The notes under the pieces were generated by a model that saw only the letters and a program-made list of their open reading frames with translations, was not told where the DNA came from and ran no database searches. 64,000 bases of DNA from Alkalicoccobacillus porphyridii (GTDB lineage: Bacteria > Bacillota > Bacilli > Bacillales > Bacillaceae_D), in the NCBI RefSeq assembly GCF_007293315.1, contig NZ_VLXZ01000010.1, forward strand, positions 62,001 through 126,000, read 5' to 3'. Positions 25,865-38,905 of the stretch are shown piece by piece (position 1 is the stretch's first letter; every line of letters begins with the position of its first letter). Both the position numbers and the translations under genes were made by a program.

Positions 25865-26063
25865 CCATCGTCGCTACAGTTTGGTATTCCAACCGACAGC
25901 TTCATTGGGCGACTCTCCTACCCATCCGGCGTATTCCCAGCTCCATTGGGCGACACTGCCCTCCATCGGGCGTTTTCCTAGCTCCATTGGGCGACTCTCC
26001 TACCCATCCGGCGACTTCTGGCCCCCAGTGGGCGCAACCCCTCTCCATCAGGTGACCCATTCA
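25865..26063 (+). repeat. YCATCG-type array, CATTGGGCG variant, about 10 units
   Basis: Units start CCATTGGGCGAC, CCATCCGGCG, CCATCGGGCG or close variants, at 25902, 25922, 25943, 25963, 25984, 26004, 26024 and 26045, with two worn units before. Lengths are 20 or 21 bases, so the 41-base dimer spacing of the TTTCAC arrays is kept although bases 7-20 differ. It lies between the upstream side of the 25582 gene and the nup operon terminator. Confidence 0.88.
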
Positions 26064-26067
26064 CTCT

Positions 26068-26103
26068 AAAAAACCCCGCTCACCTTCCCAGGCAAGCAGG
26101 GTT
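26068..26103 (-). terminator. Terminator of nupOPQ
   Basis: On the minus strand AACCCTGCT (26103-26095) pairs with AGCGGGGTT (26080-26072) and a T-run follows. Confidence 0.88.
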
Positions 26104-26115
26104 CCCACAATGCAT

Positions 26116-27081
26116 TTATCTTGATCCTTTTAAATAAGCGGAGCCAAGTGCTTTTGGACCTTCTGAGCGTCCGACAAATCCTGCTAACGCAAGGATGGTC
26201 AGGACATATGGTGCGATGAGTAGGAAAACAGATGGTACGCTGGCGAGTAGCGGGATCTGAGCTCCGGTGATGCTGAGTGCTTGAGCGAAGCCGAAAAAAA
26301 GAGCGGCTCCCATGGCGCCAAGTGGATGCCATTTTCCAAAGATCAAGGCAGCAAGTGCCATAAATCCTTGACCGGCTATGGTAGTACCCGAGAATTGGCC
26401 AGTTACGGTAACAGCCAGTGCTGCTCCACCAAGTCCTCCAAAAGCACCACTGAGCATAACACCGATATAGCGCATACGGGTTACGTTAATACCCATAGTG
26501 TCAGCTGCTTGCGGATGTTCCCCGACAGAGCGAAGACGTAAGCCGAATGGCGTAAAGTAAATCACAAAGTAGACAACGACAGCAAGTCCAATTGCGATAA
26601 ACGATGTGATGTATGTGTTTGAGAAAAACAGTGGTCCGATAAACGGAATGTCACTCAAGATGGGTACATCAAATCGATAAAAACGGTTTTGGATGTAGTC
26701 TGTTTGTCCTCTTCCATCGTAAATTAGTTTGATTAGGAATACGCATAGTCCAACGGCCAAAAAGTTTATCGCTACACCACTTACAACTTGGTCGGCACGA
26801 AAATGGATGGAAGCGACAGCATGTATTAAGGAGAAAAGAGCTCCAAATAATATAGCAGCCAGTAGGCCTAACCAGACTGAGGCGGCCCCCACTCCAGCAG
26901 CTTCAAGCGTTAGTGTTGTAACAATCGCTGAGAACGCACCTACTACCATAAGACCTTCTAAACCAATATTAATAACACCAGATCGTTCACTGAACAAACC
27001 ACCTAGAGCCGTTAACATAAGGGGAGCTGCTGCATAGATCGCGGCAGGAACAACAAGAGCTAAAATCGCCATAATACTCAT
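26116..27081 (-). CDS. nupQ: Nucleoside ABC transporter permease NupQ
   Basis: 321 residues from the ATG at 27081, which shares a base with the nupP stop (TAATG) and follows GGAGGGG. A BPD_transp_2 permease: ALGGLFSERSGVINIGLEGLM, GVAINFLAVGL, GEHPQAADTMGINVTRMRYIG, split across about nine helices. B. subtilis NupQ, with NupNOP, imports guanosine and other nucleosides. The synteny and family match that system, so purine nucleoside import is inferred. Confidence 0.9.
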   Translation of the reverse strand: MSIMAILALVVPAAIYAAAPLMLTALGGLFSERSGVINIGLEGLMVVGAFSAIVTTLTLEAAGVGAASVWLGLLAAILFGALFSLIHAVASIHFRADQVVSGVAINFLAVGLCVFLIKLIYDGRGQTDYIQNRFYRFDVPILSDIPFIGPLFFSNTYITSFIAIGLAVVVYFVIYFTPFGLRLRSVGEHPQAADTMGINVTRMRYIGVMLSGAFGGLGGAALAVTVTGQFSGTTIAGQGFMALAALIFGKWHPLGAMGAALFFGFAQALSITGAQIPLLASVPSVFLLIAPYVLTILALAGFVGRSEGPKALGSAYLKGSR

Positions 27082-28148
27082 TATTGATTCCCCTCCTTCT
27101 TTTGAATTCGTAAAAGTACCCATCTAATAATATAACTTGACGCAACAAAGAAAATGATAAGAGCAATAACGATATCTATCAATTCATTTGGTACACCAGC
27201 TTGCGATTGCATTGTAATGGCACCTGATTTTAATCCACCAAACAATAGCGCAGATAAAAAGATCCCGACGGAGGTATTAGCTCCTAGTAGTGCAACGGCA
27301 ATCCCATCAAATCCTATATTGGTAAACCCGGTCAAAATTGTCATGTAGCCAAACACACCTAGGCCTTGCATAGCTCCGGCAAGCCCAGCGAATGAGCCAG
27401 AGATTAGCATCGTAAAGATGACATTGCGACCTACATTCATTCCGGCATAACGAGAAGCATGTTGGTTAAAACCAACGGAACGAAGCTCGTAGCCAAGTGT
27501 CGTCTTCCAAAGAATAAACCACATGATGATACATGCCATAATAGCCACTATGATTCCGTAATGAATTCTTGAATAATCTGTAATGGATTCAAGAAATTCT
27601 GATTGCAAGGATGCGGTTGGTTGAATTGTTTCAGTTCGTTCGCCCGGAACGAGTAGATATGCTCGAATGATTGTGTTTACTACGTGATAAGCCACGTAGT
27701 TCATCATGATACTAACAATAACCTCATTTACATGAAATTTTGCTTTTAACAGACCTGGAACAAATGCCCAAATCGCTCCAGCTGCAGCACCTGCTAATAT
27801 GGCAAGAGGCAAGTGAATGACCATTGGTGCATCAACGACAATACCAACGTACACAGCTGCTAGCCAACCTACGATAACTTGCCCTTCTACCCCGATGTTT
27901 AATAAACCTGCTCGATAAGCGAATGCTACTGCCAGACCAGATAAAATCAAAGGTGTCATCGCACGGATCGTTTCTCCAATGTAAAACGATTCACTAAATA
28001 TCCCTGAAAATAGAGCGATATAACCTTCAATAGGATTATAACCACTCACAAGCATAATGATTCCGCCTACTAGTAAGCCAAGAAAGATCGCGATTAGAGG
28101 AATCGAAACATTAAACCAGCGGCTCCGGCTCATGAAAAATGATTTCAT
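27081..28148 (-). CDS. nupP: Nucleoside ABC transporter permease NupP
   Basis: 355 residues, about nine to ten helices. BPD_transp_2 signatures include YRAGLLNIGVEGQ, KAKFHVNEVIVSIMMNYVA and LRSVGFNQHASRYAGMNVGR. It overlaps nupO by four bases (ATGA) and nupQ by one. It forms the channel with NupQ. Confidence 0.92.
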   Translation of the reverse strand: MKSFFMSRSRWFNVSIPLIAIFLGLLVGGIIMLVSGYNPIEGYIALFSGIFSESFYIGETIRAMTPLILSGLAVAFAYRAGLLNIGVEGQVIVGWLAAVYVGIVVDAPMVIHLPLAILAGAAAGAIWAFVPGLLKAKFHVNEVIVSIMMNYVAYHVVNTIIRAYLLVPGERTETIQPTASLQSEFLESITDYSRIHYGIIVAIMACIIMWFILWKTTLGYELRSVGFNQHASRYAGMNVGRNVIFTMLISGSFAGLAGAMQGLGVFGYMTILTGFTNIGFDGIAVALLGANTSVGIFLSALLFGGLKSGAITMQSQAGVPNELIDIVIALIIFFVASSYIIRWVLLRIQKKEGNQ

Positions 28149-29671
28149 TCGGATTCACCTGCTTTCGCTTTTCCGCCAGCCATTAATAAACCAAGCTGTT
28201 GTTCGTTTGTTTCGCTGGCTTCTACAATGTCTACAATTTCACCATCATAAATAACAGCAATTCGGTCACTGACGTTTAATACTTCATCTAGCTCCAAAGA
28301 CATTAGCAATACAGCTCGTCCTTTATCTCGTTCTTTTATTAAACGCTTATGAATGGTTTCAATCGCCCCTACATCTAAACCACGTGTAGGCTGAGCAGCA
28401 ATTAACAATTCAGGTGAACGGTCGACTTCCCGGGCAATAATCGCTTTTTGCTGATTACCTCCAGAAAGTGCTCTTGCTTGTGTATGGGCACTAGGTGTCC
28501 TCACATCATAATCTTTAATTAGCTCTTCGGCTTTTTCGTAAAGAGCTTTATAATTCAAAATGGAGTACTTCGATAAAGGCTCTTTGTAATATGTTTGCAG
28601 TCCAATGTTTTCACCGACTGTAAAATTAAGAACGAGACCAAGTTTATGACGATCCTCAGGTATATGACCGATGCCTGATTCCGTCACTTTACGTGGTGAG
28701 AGGCCACTAAGGGTTTTGCCTTTTAGCTCAATTGAACCAGATTCAGCTTTCTTTAAACCGGTAATGGCTTCAATTAATTCAGATTGGCCGTTCCCCTCTA
28801 CCCCAGCTAAACCAACAATTTCACCCGAGCGTATGCTCAGATTTAATGACTTAACCATCTCAATCCCGCGGCTGTCTTTAACTGTGAGATCTTTAACAGA
28901 AAGGACCGTTTCCTTAGGCTCTGCAGGAGTTTTATCTACTTTAAAGTTAACTTCACGTCCTACCATCATATTGGCAAGCTGCTGTGTATCCGTATCAGCT
29001 ACATCCACTGTACCGATGCCCACGCCACGTCGAATAACGGTACAACGATCACAAATCGCTTTTATTTCCTTTAGCTTATGTGTAATCATAATAATTGATT
29101 TACCTTCAGCCACAAGTGTCTTCATAATGCCCATAAGCTCTTTGATCTCTTGTGGAGTAAGAACAGCTGTAGGCTCATCAAAGATTAGAATATCTGCGCC
29201 ACGGTATAACGTTTTCAAGATTTCAGCACGCTGCTGCATACCAACGGAGATATCTTCAACCTTTGCATAGGGATCCACAGAGAGACCATATCGTTTAGAA
29301 ATCTCGGCGACTTCTTTAGCTGCTTTTTTTAGATTGATTCTTCCGCCCTTAGTTGGCTCACTACCTAAAATTATATTCTCTGTAACATTAAATTTCTCAA
29401 CAAGCATAAAATGCTGGTGCACCATGCCGATACCTAGACGGTTGGCTTCATTTGGGTCCGTGATATTAACCTTCTCACCTCGAACCTTAATTTCACCTTT
29501 TTCTGGTTGATACAGTCCAAACAAGACATTCATGAGTGTCGATTTCCCTGCACCATTTTCGCCAAGAAGTGCATGAATTTCACCTTTTTTTACCTGAAGC
29601 GTTATGTTGTCATTTGCTACGATGCCCGGAAATTCTTTGCGGATCCCGTTCATTTCAATGACATAGCTCAT
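28145..29671 (-). CDS. nupO: Nucleoside ABC transporter ATPase NupO
   Basis: 508 residues from the ATG at 29671, 8-9 bases after AAGGAGTGA; a frame extending to 29749 lacks a ribosome site. It has two ATPase halves. The first has GENGAGKST, ISVGMQQRAEILK and LIFDEPTAVL; the second has GVEGNGQSELIEAITG, LSGGNQQKAIIARE and IAAQPTRGLD. This RbsA/MglA-like double domain is typical of BMP-family nucleoside importers. An internal hairpin separates it from nupN. Confidence 0.93.
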   Translation of the reverse strand: MSYVIEMNGIRKEFPGIVANDNITLQVKKGEIHALLGENGAGKSTLMNVLFGLYQPEKGEIKVRGEKVNITDPNEANRLGIGMVHQHFMLVEKFNVTENIILGSEPTKGGRINLKKAAKEVAEISKRYGLSVDPYAKVEDISVGMQQRAEILKTLYRGADILIFDEPTAVLTPQEIKELMGIMKTLVAEGKSIIMITHKLKEIKAICDRCTVIRRGVGIGTVDVADTDTQQLANMMVGREVNFKVDKTPAEPKETVLSVKDLTVKDSRGIEMVKSLNLSIRSGEIVGLAGVEGNGQSELIEAITGLKKAESGSIELKGKTLSGLSPRKVTESGIGHIPEDRHKLGLVLNFTVGENIGLQTYYKEPLSKYSILNYKALYEKAEELIKDYDVRTPSAHTQARALSGGNQQKAIIAREVDRSPELLIAAQPTRGLDVGAIETIHKRLIKERDKGRAVLLMSLELDEVLNVSDRIAVIYDGEIVDIVEASETNEQQLGLLMAGGKAKAGESE

Positions 29672-29786
29672 CGTGTTCACTCCTTGCTTCGAATAACCGA
29701 ATATGCTGCCGTTATGTAAAGGATCGCTGATGAACAGGACCGAAGCCATTCATCAACCATCCTTTTTTAGCGCAGCTATCATACAT

Positions 29787-29819
29787 GAAACAAAGGCTAG
29801 TAAGCACTAGCCTTTGTCT
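29787..29819 (-). terminator. Intercistronic hairpin between nupN and nupO
   Basis: A perfect 12-base stem, ACAAAGGCTAGT (29790-29801) and ACTAGCCTTTGT (29806-29817), with a four-base loop and TTTC after it on the minus strand. The weak T-run suggests partial termination or 3' end protection, giving more binding protein than transporter. Confidence 0.75.
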
Positions 29820-29839
29820 TTCTATACATAAGTCGCTAT

Positions 29840-30949
29840 TTATTGCTCTAGAAATGCGTCGTATTCTTCATCCGTTTGAGGAACGTCGATTTCACCATTA
29901 GCAATTTGTGCTTTATAATCTTCAACTGCACTTAGATCTTCTTCTGAAAGATTTTGTTCAGACTCAGAAATATCAATTGCAGAATCCTCTAAACCGAATT
30001 CTAGTACTTCTCCACCAGGGAAGTTACCGTTCATTGTGTCTTCAGAAACAATTTGTACAGCTTGGTCTGTGCGTTTAACCATAGAAGTTAACGTTACAGA
30101 TTCTTCACCGTATAAACCTTCTTCATACTGGTCACGGTCAACACCGATTACCCATACATTTTCGTTGTTACGTGCACGGTTGATCGCTTCTGTAAATACT
30201 CCGTTACCTGAATCTCCAGCAGCATGATAGATAATATCAATGCCATTTGAGTACATTGTGTTAGCAATTTGTTGTGCTCTTGTTGGATCGTTAAAGTCTG
30301 CAACATATTGAACTTCAATCTCAGCATCTGGGTTTACAGATTTCACGCCTGCTTTAAAACCATTTTCAAACTTCTTAATTAGAGTACCTTCTACTCCACC
30401 TAAAAATCCTACTTTATCTGTTTCAGAGTTCATTGCAGCAATAACGCCTACTAAGAATGAACCTTCATGTTCTTTAAATGTAATGTTTGCGATGTTTGGA
30501 ATGGTATCGCCATTTTCATCAGCTACAACTGTATCAACGATTGCAAGTTGTGCATCTTCGTTTTGAGTTGCAACAGTACGAATAGCATCCTCCATTAAGA
30601 ATCCAATACCCCAAGTTAAATCATAATCTTCACGAACTAGTTGGCGTAGGTTTGGTTCAAAATCATCTAGGCTGCCTGACTGTAGGTAGCTATAATTAGT
30701 GTTCTCTTCAAGACCATGCTCAGCACCAAATGCTTGCATACCTTCCCATGCAGACTGGTTAAATGACTTATCATCAATTCCACCTACATCTGTAACCATA
30801 CCTACTGTAAAATCTGCAGCTTCTGTTGCTTCTCCGTCTCCAGATCCTGTGCTTTCATCATTCGTGTTGTCCTCACCTGATGAACCACATGCAGACAGTG
30901 CAAGAACCGCTGCCGTTGTTAATGTAAGTGTACTTAACCACTTTTTCAA
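29840..30949 (-). CDS. nupN: Nucleoside-binding lipoprotein NupN (BMP family)
   Basis: 369 residues. The signal peptide ends ALSAC (lipobox), then a low-complexity acidic linker (GSSGEDNTNDESTGSGDGE). The BMP domain has MVTDVGGIDDKSFNQSAWEG, VGFLGGVEGTLIKKF, YHAAGDSGNGVF and VIGVDRDQYEEGLYG. It catches nucleosides for NupOPQ. First gene of the operon; a likely promoter and a palindrome lie upstream. Confidence 0.93.
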   Translation of the reverse strand: MKKWLSTLTLTTAAVLALSACGSSGEDNTNDESTGSGDGEATEAADFTVGMVTDVGGIDDKSFNQSAWEGMQAFGAEHGLEENTNYSYLQSGSLDDFEPNLRQLVREDYDLTWGIGFLMEDAIRTVATQNEDAQLAIVDTVVADENGDTIPNIANITFKEHEGSFLVGVIAAMNSETDKVGFLGGVEGTLIKKFENGFKAGVKSVNPDAEIEVQYVADFNDPTRAQQIANTMYSNGIDIIYHAAGDSGNGVFTEAINRARNNENVWVIGVDRDQYEEGLYGEESVTLTSMVKRTDQAVQIVSEDTMNGNFPGGEVLEFGLEDSAIDISESEQNLSEEDLSAVEDYKAQIANGEIDVPQTDEEYDAFLEQ

Positions 30950-31036
30950 ACGAATTGCCCCCTTTTATTTATACATCCCACCCCTTTGCATATGGCTTGT
31001 CCACCTGCAAAGAGCAGTTGTAAATGAGCGGCCCTA

Positions 31037-31112
31037 GTCATCAGATGTCTGATGACCACCCTTCTCTCATGTCTAACCGAATTTACTATATCATGTAAAG
31101 CTTAAATGTTAA
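31037..31112 (-). promoter_or_regulatory. nupN promoter and 20-base palindrome
   Basis: On the minus strand TTAACA (31112-31107), 16 bases, TATAGT (31090-31085). About 20-40 bases past the expected start lies GTCATCAGATGTCTGATGAC (31037-31056), a perfect palindrome that could be an operator, GntR-like in look, or an RNA hairpin. Between it and nupN, CTTTGCA and TGCAAAG arms (31017-30999 area) could form a second leader hairpin. I see no purine riboswitch core. Confidence 0.5.
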
Positions 31113-31192
31113 ATACTTTTTTGAGATTGTTACAAATTTGCTCAAAAAAGCTCGAATCTCCACCAATAATAGGAAAAATAAGGCTCGTTTCT

Positions 31193-32365
31193 TTAGTCCA
31201 TCACATGGATAAAGGGCTCTTCACCAGGCTCTCCAACAATTAAACTTTCCTGAGTACCATTCACTGAACTTATATTCACTTCCACTCTTATATCATCATA
31301 ATACTCTGGGATAAGAGAAGCGACAAATTGAGTTAAGGCAACGATCTCTGTTTTGCCATTGTAGCGAAGTGGAATATCTACAGTTAACTCAGTTAAGCGG
31401 TCGTCCTGATAAAATCCTCTACCGACAACTCCCACATATGTGTTAAAGAAGTTTTGGATTTGATCTTGGAACCTTGAGAACTCATCTGAATCATCTCTTA
31501 CATCTTGATTGGCTCGATCAGATGGGAATAAATAATTGTTCTCATTGATCGATTGCCAGCCTCCAAGCTCCCCATTTGGTTCTGCGATGGACGCCTGTAA
31601 GTAAGAACCTGAGATGACAGACTCTCTAGGCTGTTCACGAAATAAGCCAACAACAATTGGAATATTATTAAATGCCCCTTCTTCGCGTTCTTGATCACGT
31701 AAGCGAGCAACAATTTCGTTTGCAATTCGTTCGCCATCTTCAATACTTATTTCGTTATCTACAGCCGTATCATAGAAGTTATATCGCCCTTGATCATCTT
31801 CAGTTCGGAAATGGTACACACTGTTTAGTGAAACACCAATTACAATGCCACCTAACTCAATTTCACCATTATCATTTTCAACCATATAGTTCTGCTCAAG
31901 AATATGAGACAGGGTTCTTGGATTACTCTCTTCTTGCTCTCTTCTATTATCTCCATCGCCTAAAGGTGGATTTAATCCAAGGGGATTATCCTCTTCATCA
32001 TATCGTCTTAACCAACTATTTAGTTCGTCACGGTTAATGAATTGTCCCTCTCTTAACGAGTATTGCTCTTGTGGGAAATGCTCTTTGGCAATACGAGTTA
32101 AACCCATCTCAAGCTGATCAAGATCAAGTCGGTTATACACTACATCTGTTCCAAAACCACGAGTTACACCACTCATATATTGACCATTAAATAGGATCGC
32201 TTGATAATAGTTCTCTGGTGAAGAGACCGGCGGGACAATCGTAATTTCTTGATCATTATTTGGATTCTCTACCTCTGTTTCCTCAGGCTCCTCTTGAGTA
32301 AAAGGAAAACAACCTGTCATCACTAGAATTAAAGGTAAAGAAACCAATCCCCATCTTTTAAACAT
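31193..32365 (-). CDS. camS: CamS-family lipoprotein (YerH)
   Basis: 390 residues. The signal peptide ends VMTGC (lipobox). The mature protein has the CamS sex-pheromone family layout (YMSGVTRGFGTDVVYNRLD as two blocks YMSGVTRGFG and VYNRLDLDQLEMGLTRI, and LGGIVIGVSLNSVYHF). In enterococci and staphylococci the CamS signal peptide yields a pheromone; in Bacillus the role is unclear. It lies 28 bases after ligA, as in B. subtilis. Confidence 0.9.
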   Translation of the reverse strand: MFKRWGLVSLPLILVMTGCFPFTQEEPEETEVENPNNDQEITIVPPVSSPENYYQAILFNGQYMSGVTRGFGTDVVYNRLDLDQLEMGLTRIAKEHFPQEQYSLREGQFINRDELNSWLRRYDEEDNPLGLNPPLGDGDNRREQEESNPRTLSHILEQNYMVENDNGEIELGGIVIGVSLNSVYHFRTEDDQGRYNFYDTAVDNEISIEDGERIANEIVARLRDQEREEGAFNNIPIVVGLFREQPRESVISGSYLQASIAEPNGELGGWQSINENNYLFPSDRANQDVRDDSDEFSRFQDQIQNFFNTYVGVVGRGFYQDDRLTELTVDIPLRYNGKTEIVALTQFVASLIPEYYDDIRVEVNISSVNGTQESLIVGEPGEEPFIHVMD

Positions 32366-32393
32366 GAACCAACTTGCCCCTCTCGTACATTAT

Positions 32394-36643
<4,250 letters not shown>

Positions 36644-36691
36644 ACAACCACCACCAAACAAATGTTCTTAAACTTATCTTACTAAACTCTT

Positions 36692-37390
36692 CTAAGAAAG
36701 CAAGTCTCCTTTTACCGCTTGTACTGTCTTTAGAGCTTCTTTTAGATTTTCATATATGACATTTCCAACAATGATCGTATCAGCATATGCGGCCATTTCC
36801 TCCGCCTGTTCTTTTGTTGTAATGCCCCCACCATAAAATAACCTGGTTTGCTCTAATACCGATGCGGCTTGCTTCACAATATTGGCATCACCATACGTAC
36901 CACTATATTCAATATAAAAGATAGGTAACTTGTAAAGACGCTCCGCCATTCGTGCATAAGCTAATACATCCTCAGCATCTAACTCCGTATTCGCCTCTGT
37001 GAGCTGCGCCGCCTTAGCCTCAGGGTTTAAGATACAGTACCCCTCCGGAATGATTTCGTCCCAATTCATAATAGCCCCATACTCTTTAATGGCATCATGA
37101 TGATGACCCGTGATCCAGTCAGTATTTCGCGCATTAAGCACAGTCGGTATAAAGAAATAATCGAATCCCGGTGTGATTGATTCCTGATTTGAAATTTCCA
37201 GTGCGCATGGAACAGCATAACGTCTAATGCGAACAAGCAATTGCAGCGTGTTATCAAGGGTCACACCATCCGTACCACCTACAATTATTGCATCTGTTCC
37301 CGATTCACACAGGGCTTCTAAGTCCTCATCAGAAAGCTCCTTATTTGGATCAAGCTTAAAAATATGCTTCCACTGTTTAAAATCAGCCAT
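36692..37390 (-). CDS. pcrB: Heptaprenylglyceryl phosphate synthase PcrB
   Basis: 232 residues, a TIM barrel of the GGGP synthase family: [15 protein letters not shown] for the phosphate, [30 protein letters not shown] and [17 protein letters not shown]. It transfers a heptaprenyl chain to sn-glycerol-1-phosphate, giving an archaeal-type ether lipid precursor in Bacillus. First gene of the pcrB-pcrA-ligA-camS operon. Confidence 0.95.
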   Translation of the reverse strand: MADFKQWKHIFKLDPNKELSDEDLEALCESGTDAIIVGGTDGVTLDNTLQLLVRIRRYAVPCALEISNQESITPGFDYFFIPTVLNARNTDWITGHHHDAIKEYGAIMNWDEIIPEGYCILNPEAKAAQLTEANTELDAEDVLAYARMAERLYKLPIFYIEYSGTYGDANIVKQAASVLEQTRLFYGGGITTKEQAEEMAAYADTIIVGNVIYENLKEALKTVQAVKGDLLS

Positions 37391-37416
37391 ACTTGATCAA
37401 CTCCTACTTCTATGCA

Positions 37417-37439
37417 TAAAAAAAGCCGCCTCTGCGGAC
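37417..37439 (-). terminator. Weak leader hairpin with T-run before pcrB
   Basis: On the minus strand CCGC-AGAG-GCGG is followed by CTTTTTTT. It lies between the pcrB promoter and gene, so it could be a small attenuator or a remnant terminator of a lost gene. The stem is only four to five pairs. Confidence 0.35.
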
Positions 37440-37476
37440 ATTCATTTATATCTTTCAGTCAATGTTTCGTAGATTT

Positions 37477-37505
37477 ATTATAACAAAAATTATATGGGTT
37501 GTCGT
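37477..37505 (-). promoter_or_regulatory. Probable sigma-A promoter of pcrB operon
   Basis: On the minus strand ACGACA (37505-37500), 17 bases, TATAAT (37482-37477). The -10 is perfect, the -35 matches 4 of 6. Confidence 0.55.
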
Positions 37506-37597
37506 CTTAACGTCGTCCAAATGACGTCTATTTTTATCGTTAAGATGCTCAGGTTTTTATGGGATTGTGCGTTTTGATACTTTAGGAGGAGCGTAAG

Positions 37598-37735
37598 ATG
37601 TGCAGAGGGAGATTTAGAGAATCTAACAAGACGAATTGCTTCGGTGTTAAGAACATATGGCTTGGTAGCAAGAGCGGGAGGGCCTTACCAAGAAGAGTAG
37701 CTTCGGTATCAAGAACATTCGGCTCTTTACCATGA
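37598..37735 (+). CDS. 45-codon frame that runs from a good start into the repeat array
   Basis: TTTAGGAGGA (37581-37590) stands 7 bases before the ATG at 37598, as strong a ribosome site as any here. The frame, basic and starting MCRGRFRESNKTNC, enters the ACCAAGA array after about eight codons. It stops at TGA 37733, where one unit has CCATGA instead of the usual CCAAGA. So the stop comes from a single base change in a repeat. It may be a relic of a translated repeat gene, a real short peptide, or chance. Confidence 0.3.
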   Translation: MCRGRFRESNKTNCFGVKNIWLGSKSGRALPRRVASVSRTFGSLP

Positions 37736-38848
37736 GCGGGATGGCCTTACCAAGATAGATTGCTTTGGCACCAAGAACATTTGCCTCCTTACCAAGATCG
37801 AGAGGGCCTTACCAAGATGAAATGCTTCGGCACCAAGAAGATTTGGCTCTTTACCAAGAGAGGGATGGCTTTACCAAGATGAAATGCCTCGGCACCAAGA
37901 ACAGTTGGCTCGTTACCAAGAGCGAGAGGGTCTTACCAAGAAGAGTGGCATCGGCACCAAGAACATTCGACTCGTTACCAAGAGCGAGAGGGTCTTACCA
38001 AGATGAATTGCGTTGGCACCAAGAACATTTAGCTCGTTACCAAGAGCAGGAGGGTCTTACCAAGATGAATTGCGTTGGCACCAAGAACATTTAGCTCGTT
38101 ACCAAGAGCAGGAGGGCCTTTCCAAGAAGAGTGGTATCGGCACCAAGAACATTCGACTCGTTACCAAGAGCGGGAGGGTCTTACCAAGACGAATCGCTTC
38201 GGCACCAAGAACATTCGGCTCGTTACCAAGAGCGGGAGGGCCTTACCAAGACAAATTGCCTCAACACCAAGAACATTTGCTCCTTACCAAGATCGAGAGG
38301 GCCTTACCAAGAAGAATCGCTTCGGCACCAAGAACATTCGGCTCGTTACCAAGATCCGGAGCACCTTACCAAGACGAATCGCCTCAACACCAAGAACATT
38401 TGCCTCCTTACCAAGAGCGGGAGGGCCTTACCAAGACGAATCGCCTCAACACCAAGAACATCTGCCTCCTTACCAAGAGCAAGAGCACCTTACCAAGACA
38501 AATTACCTCAACACCAAGAACATCTGCCTCCTTACCAAGATCCGGAGCACCTTACCAAGACAAATCGCCTCAACACCAAGAACATCTGCCTCCTTACCAA
38601 GAGCAAGAGCACCTTACCAAGACAAATCGCCTCAACACCAAACCAAGAACATCTGCCTCCTTACCAAGAGCAAGAGCACCTTACCAAGACAAATCGCCTC
38701 AACACCAAGAACTTTCGGCTTTTTACCAAGAGCAAGAGCACCTTACCAAGACGAATCGCCTCAACACCAAGAACATCTGCCTCCTTACCAAGAGGAATAC
38801 CAACTTCAGTAAGAAGAATCCACTCCTCACCAAGAGCCCCCAATCCAT
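37623..38848 (+). repeat. ACCAAGA-type tandem array, about 19 copies of a 62-bp trimer
   Basis: Each 62-base unit has three subunits: TTACCAAGAGCGGGAGGGCC (20), TTACCAAGACGAATCGCCTC plus 2 (22), and CACCAAGAACATCTGCCTCC (20). Left-hand copies use CTTCGGCACC, right-hand ones CCTCAACACC, so subfamilies spread locally; two neighbouring copies near 37980-38104 differ by one base. One copy near 38640 carries a six-base insertion. Because 62 is not a multiple of three, all + frames are open over long stretches. It lies between the pcrB promoter and the BASS terminator. Confidence 0.95.
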
Positions 38849-38852
38849 CTCA

Positions 38853-38896
38853 TCAAAAAACGACCCCATACCACAGCACTAATGCGGTACGGGGTT
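38853..38896 (-). terminator. Terminator of the BASS-family transporter gene
   Basis: On the minus strand ACCCCGTACCGCA (38896-38884) pairs with TGTGGTATGGGGT (38875-38863), then CGTTTTTT. It lies directly against the end of the repeat array. Confidence 0.88.
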
Positions 38897-38905
38897 CTTG
38901 TGTGA

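Noticed and set aside
28671-29270. 199-residue + strand frame opposite nupO
   Set aside because: It is a shadow of the NupO coding strand, without a ribosome site, and NupO has complete ATPase motifs.
30950-31192. Purine or guanine riboswitch before nupN
   Set aside because: I looked for the P1-J2/3-loop core typical of purine riboswitches and did not find it; only an unassigned palindrome and short arms are present.
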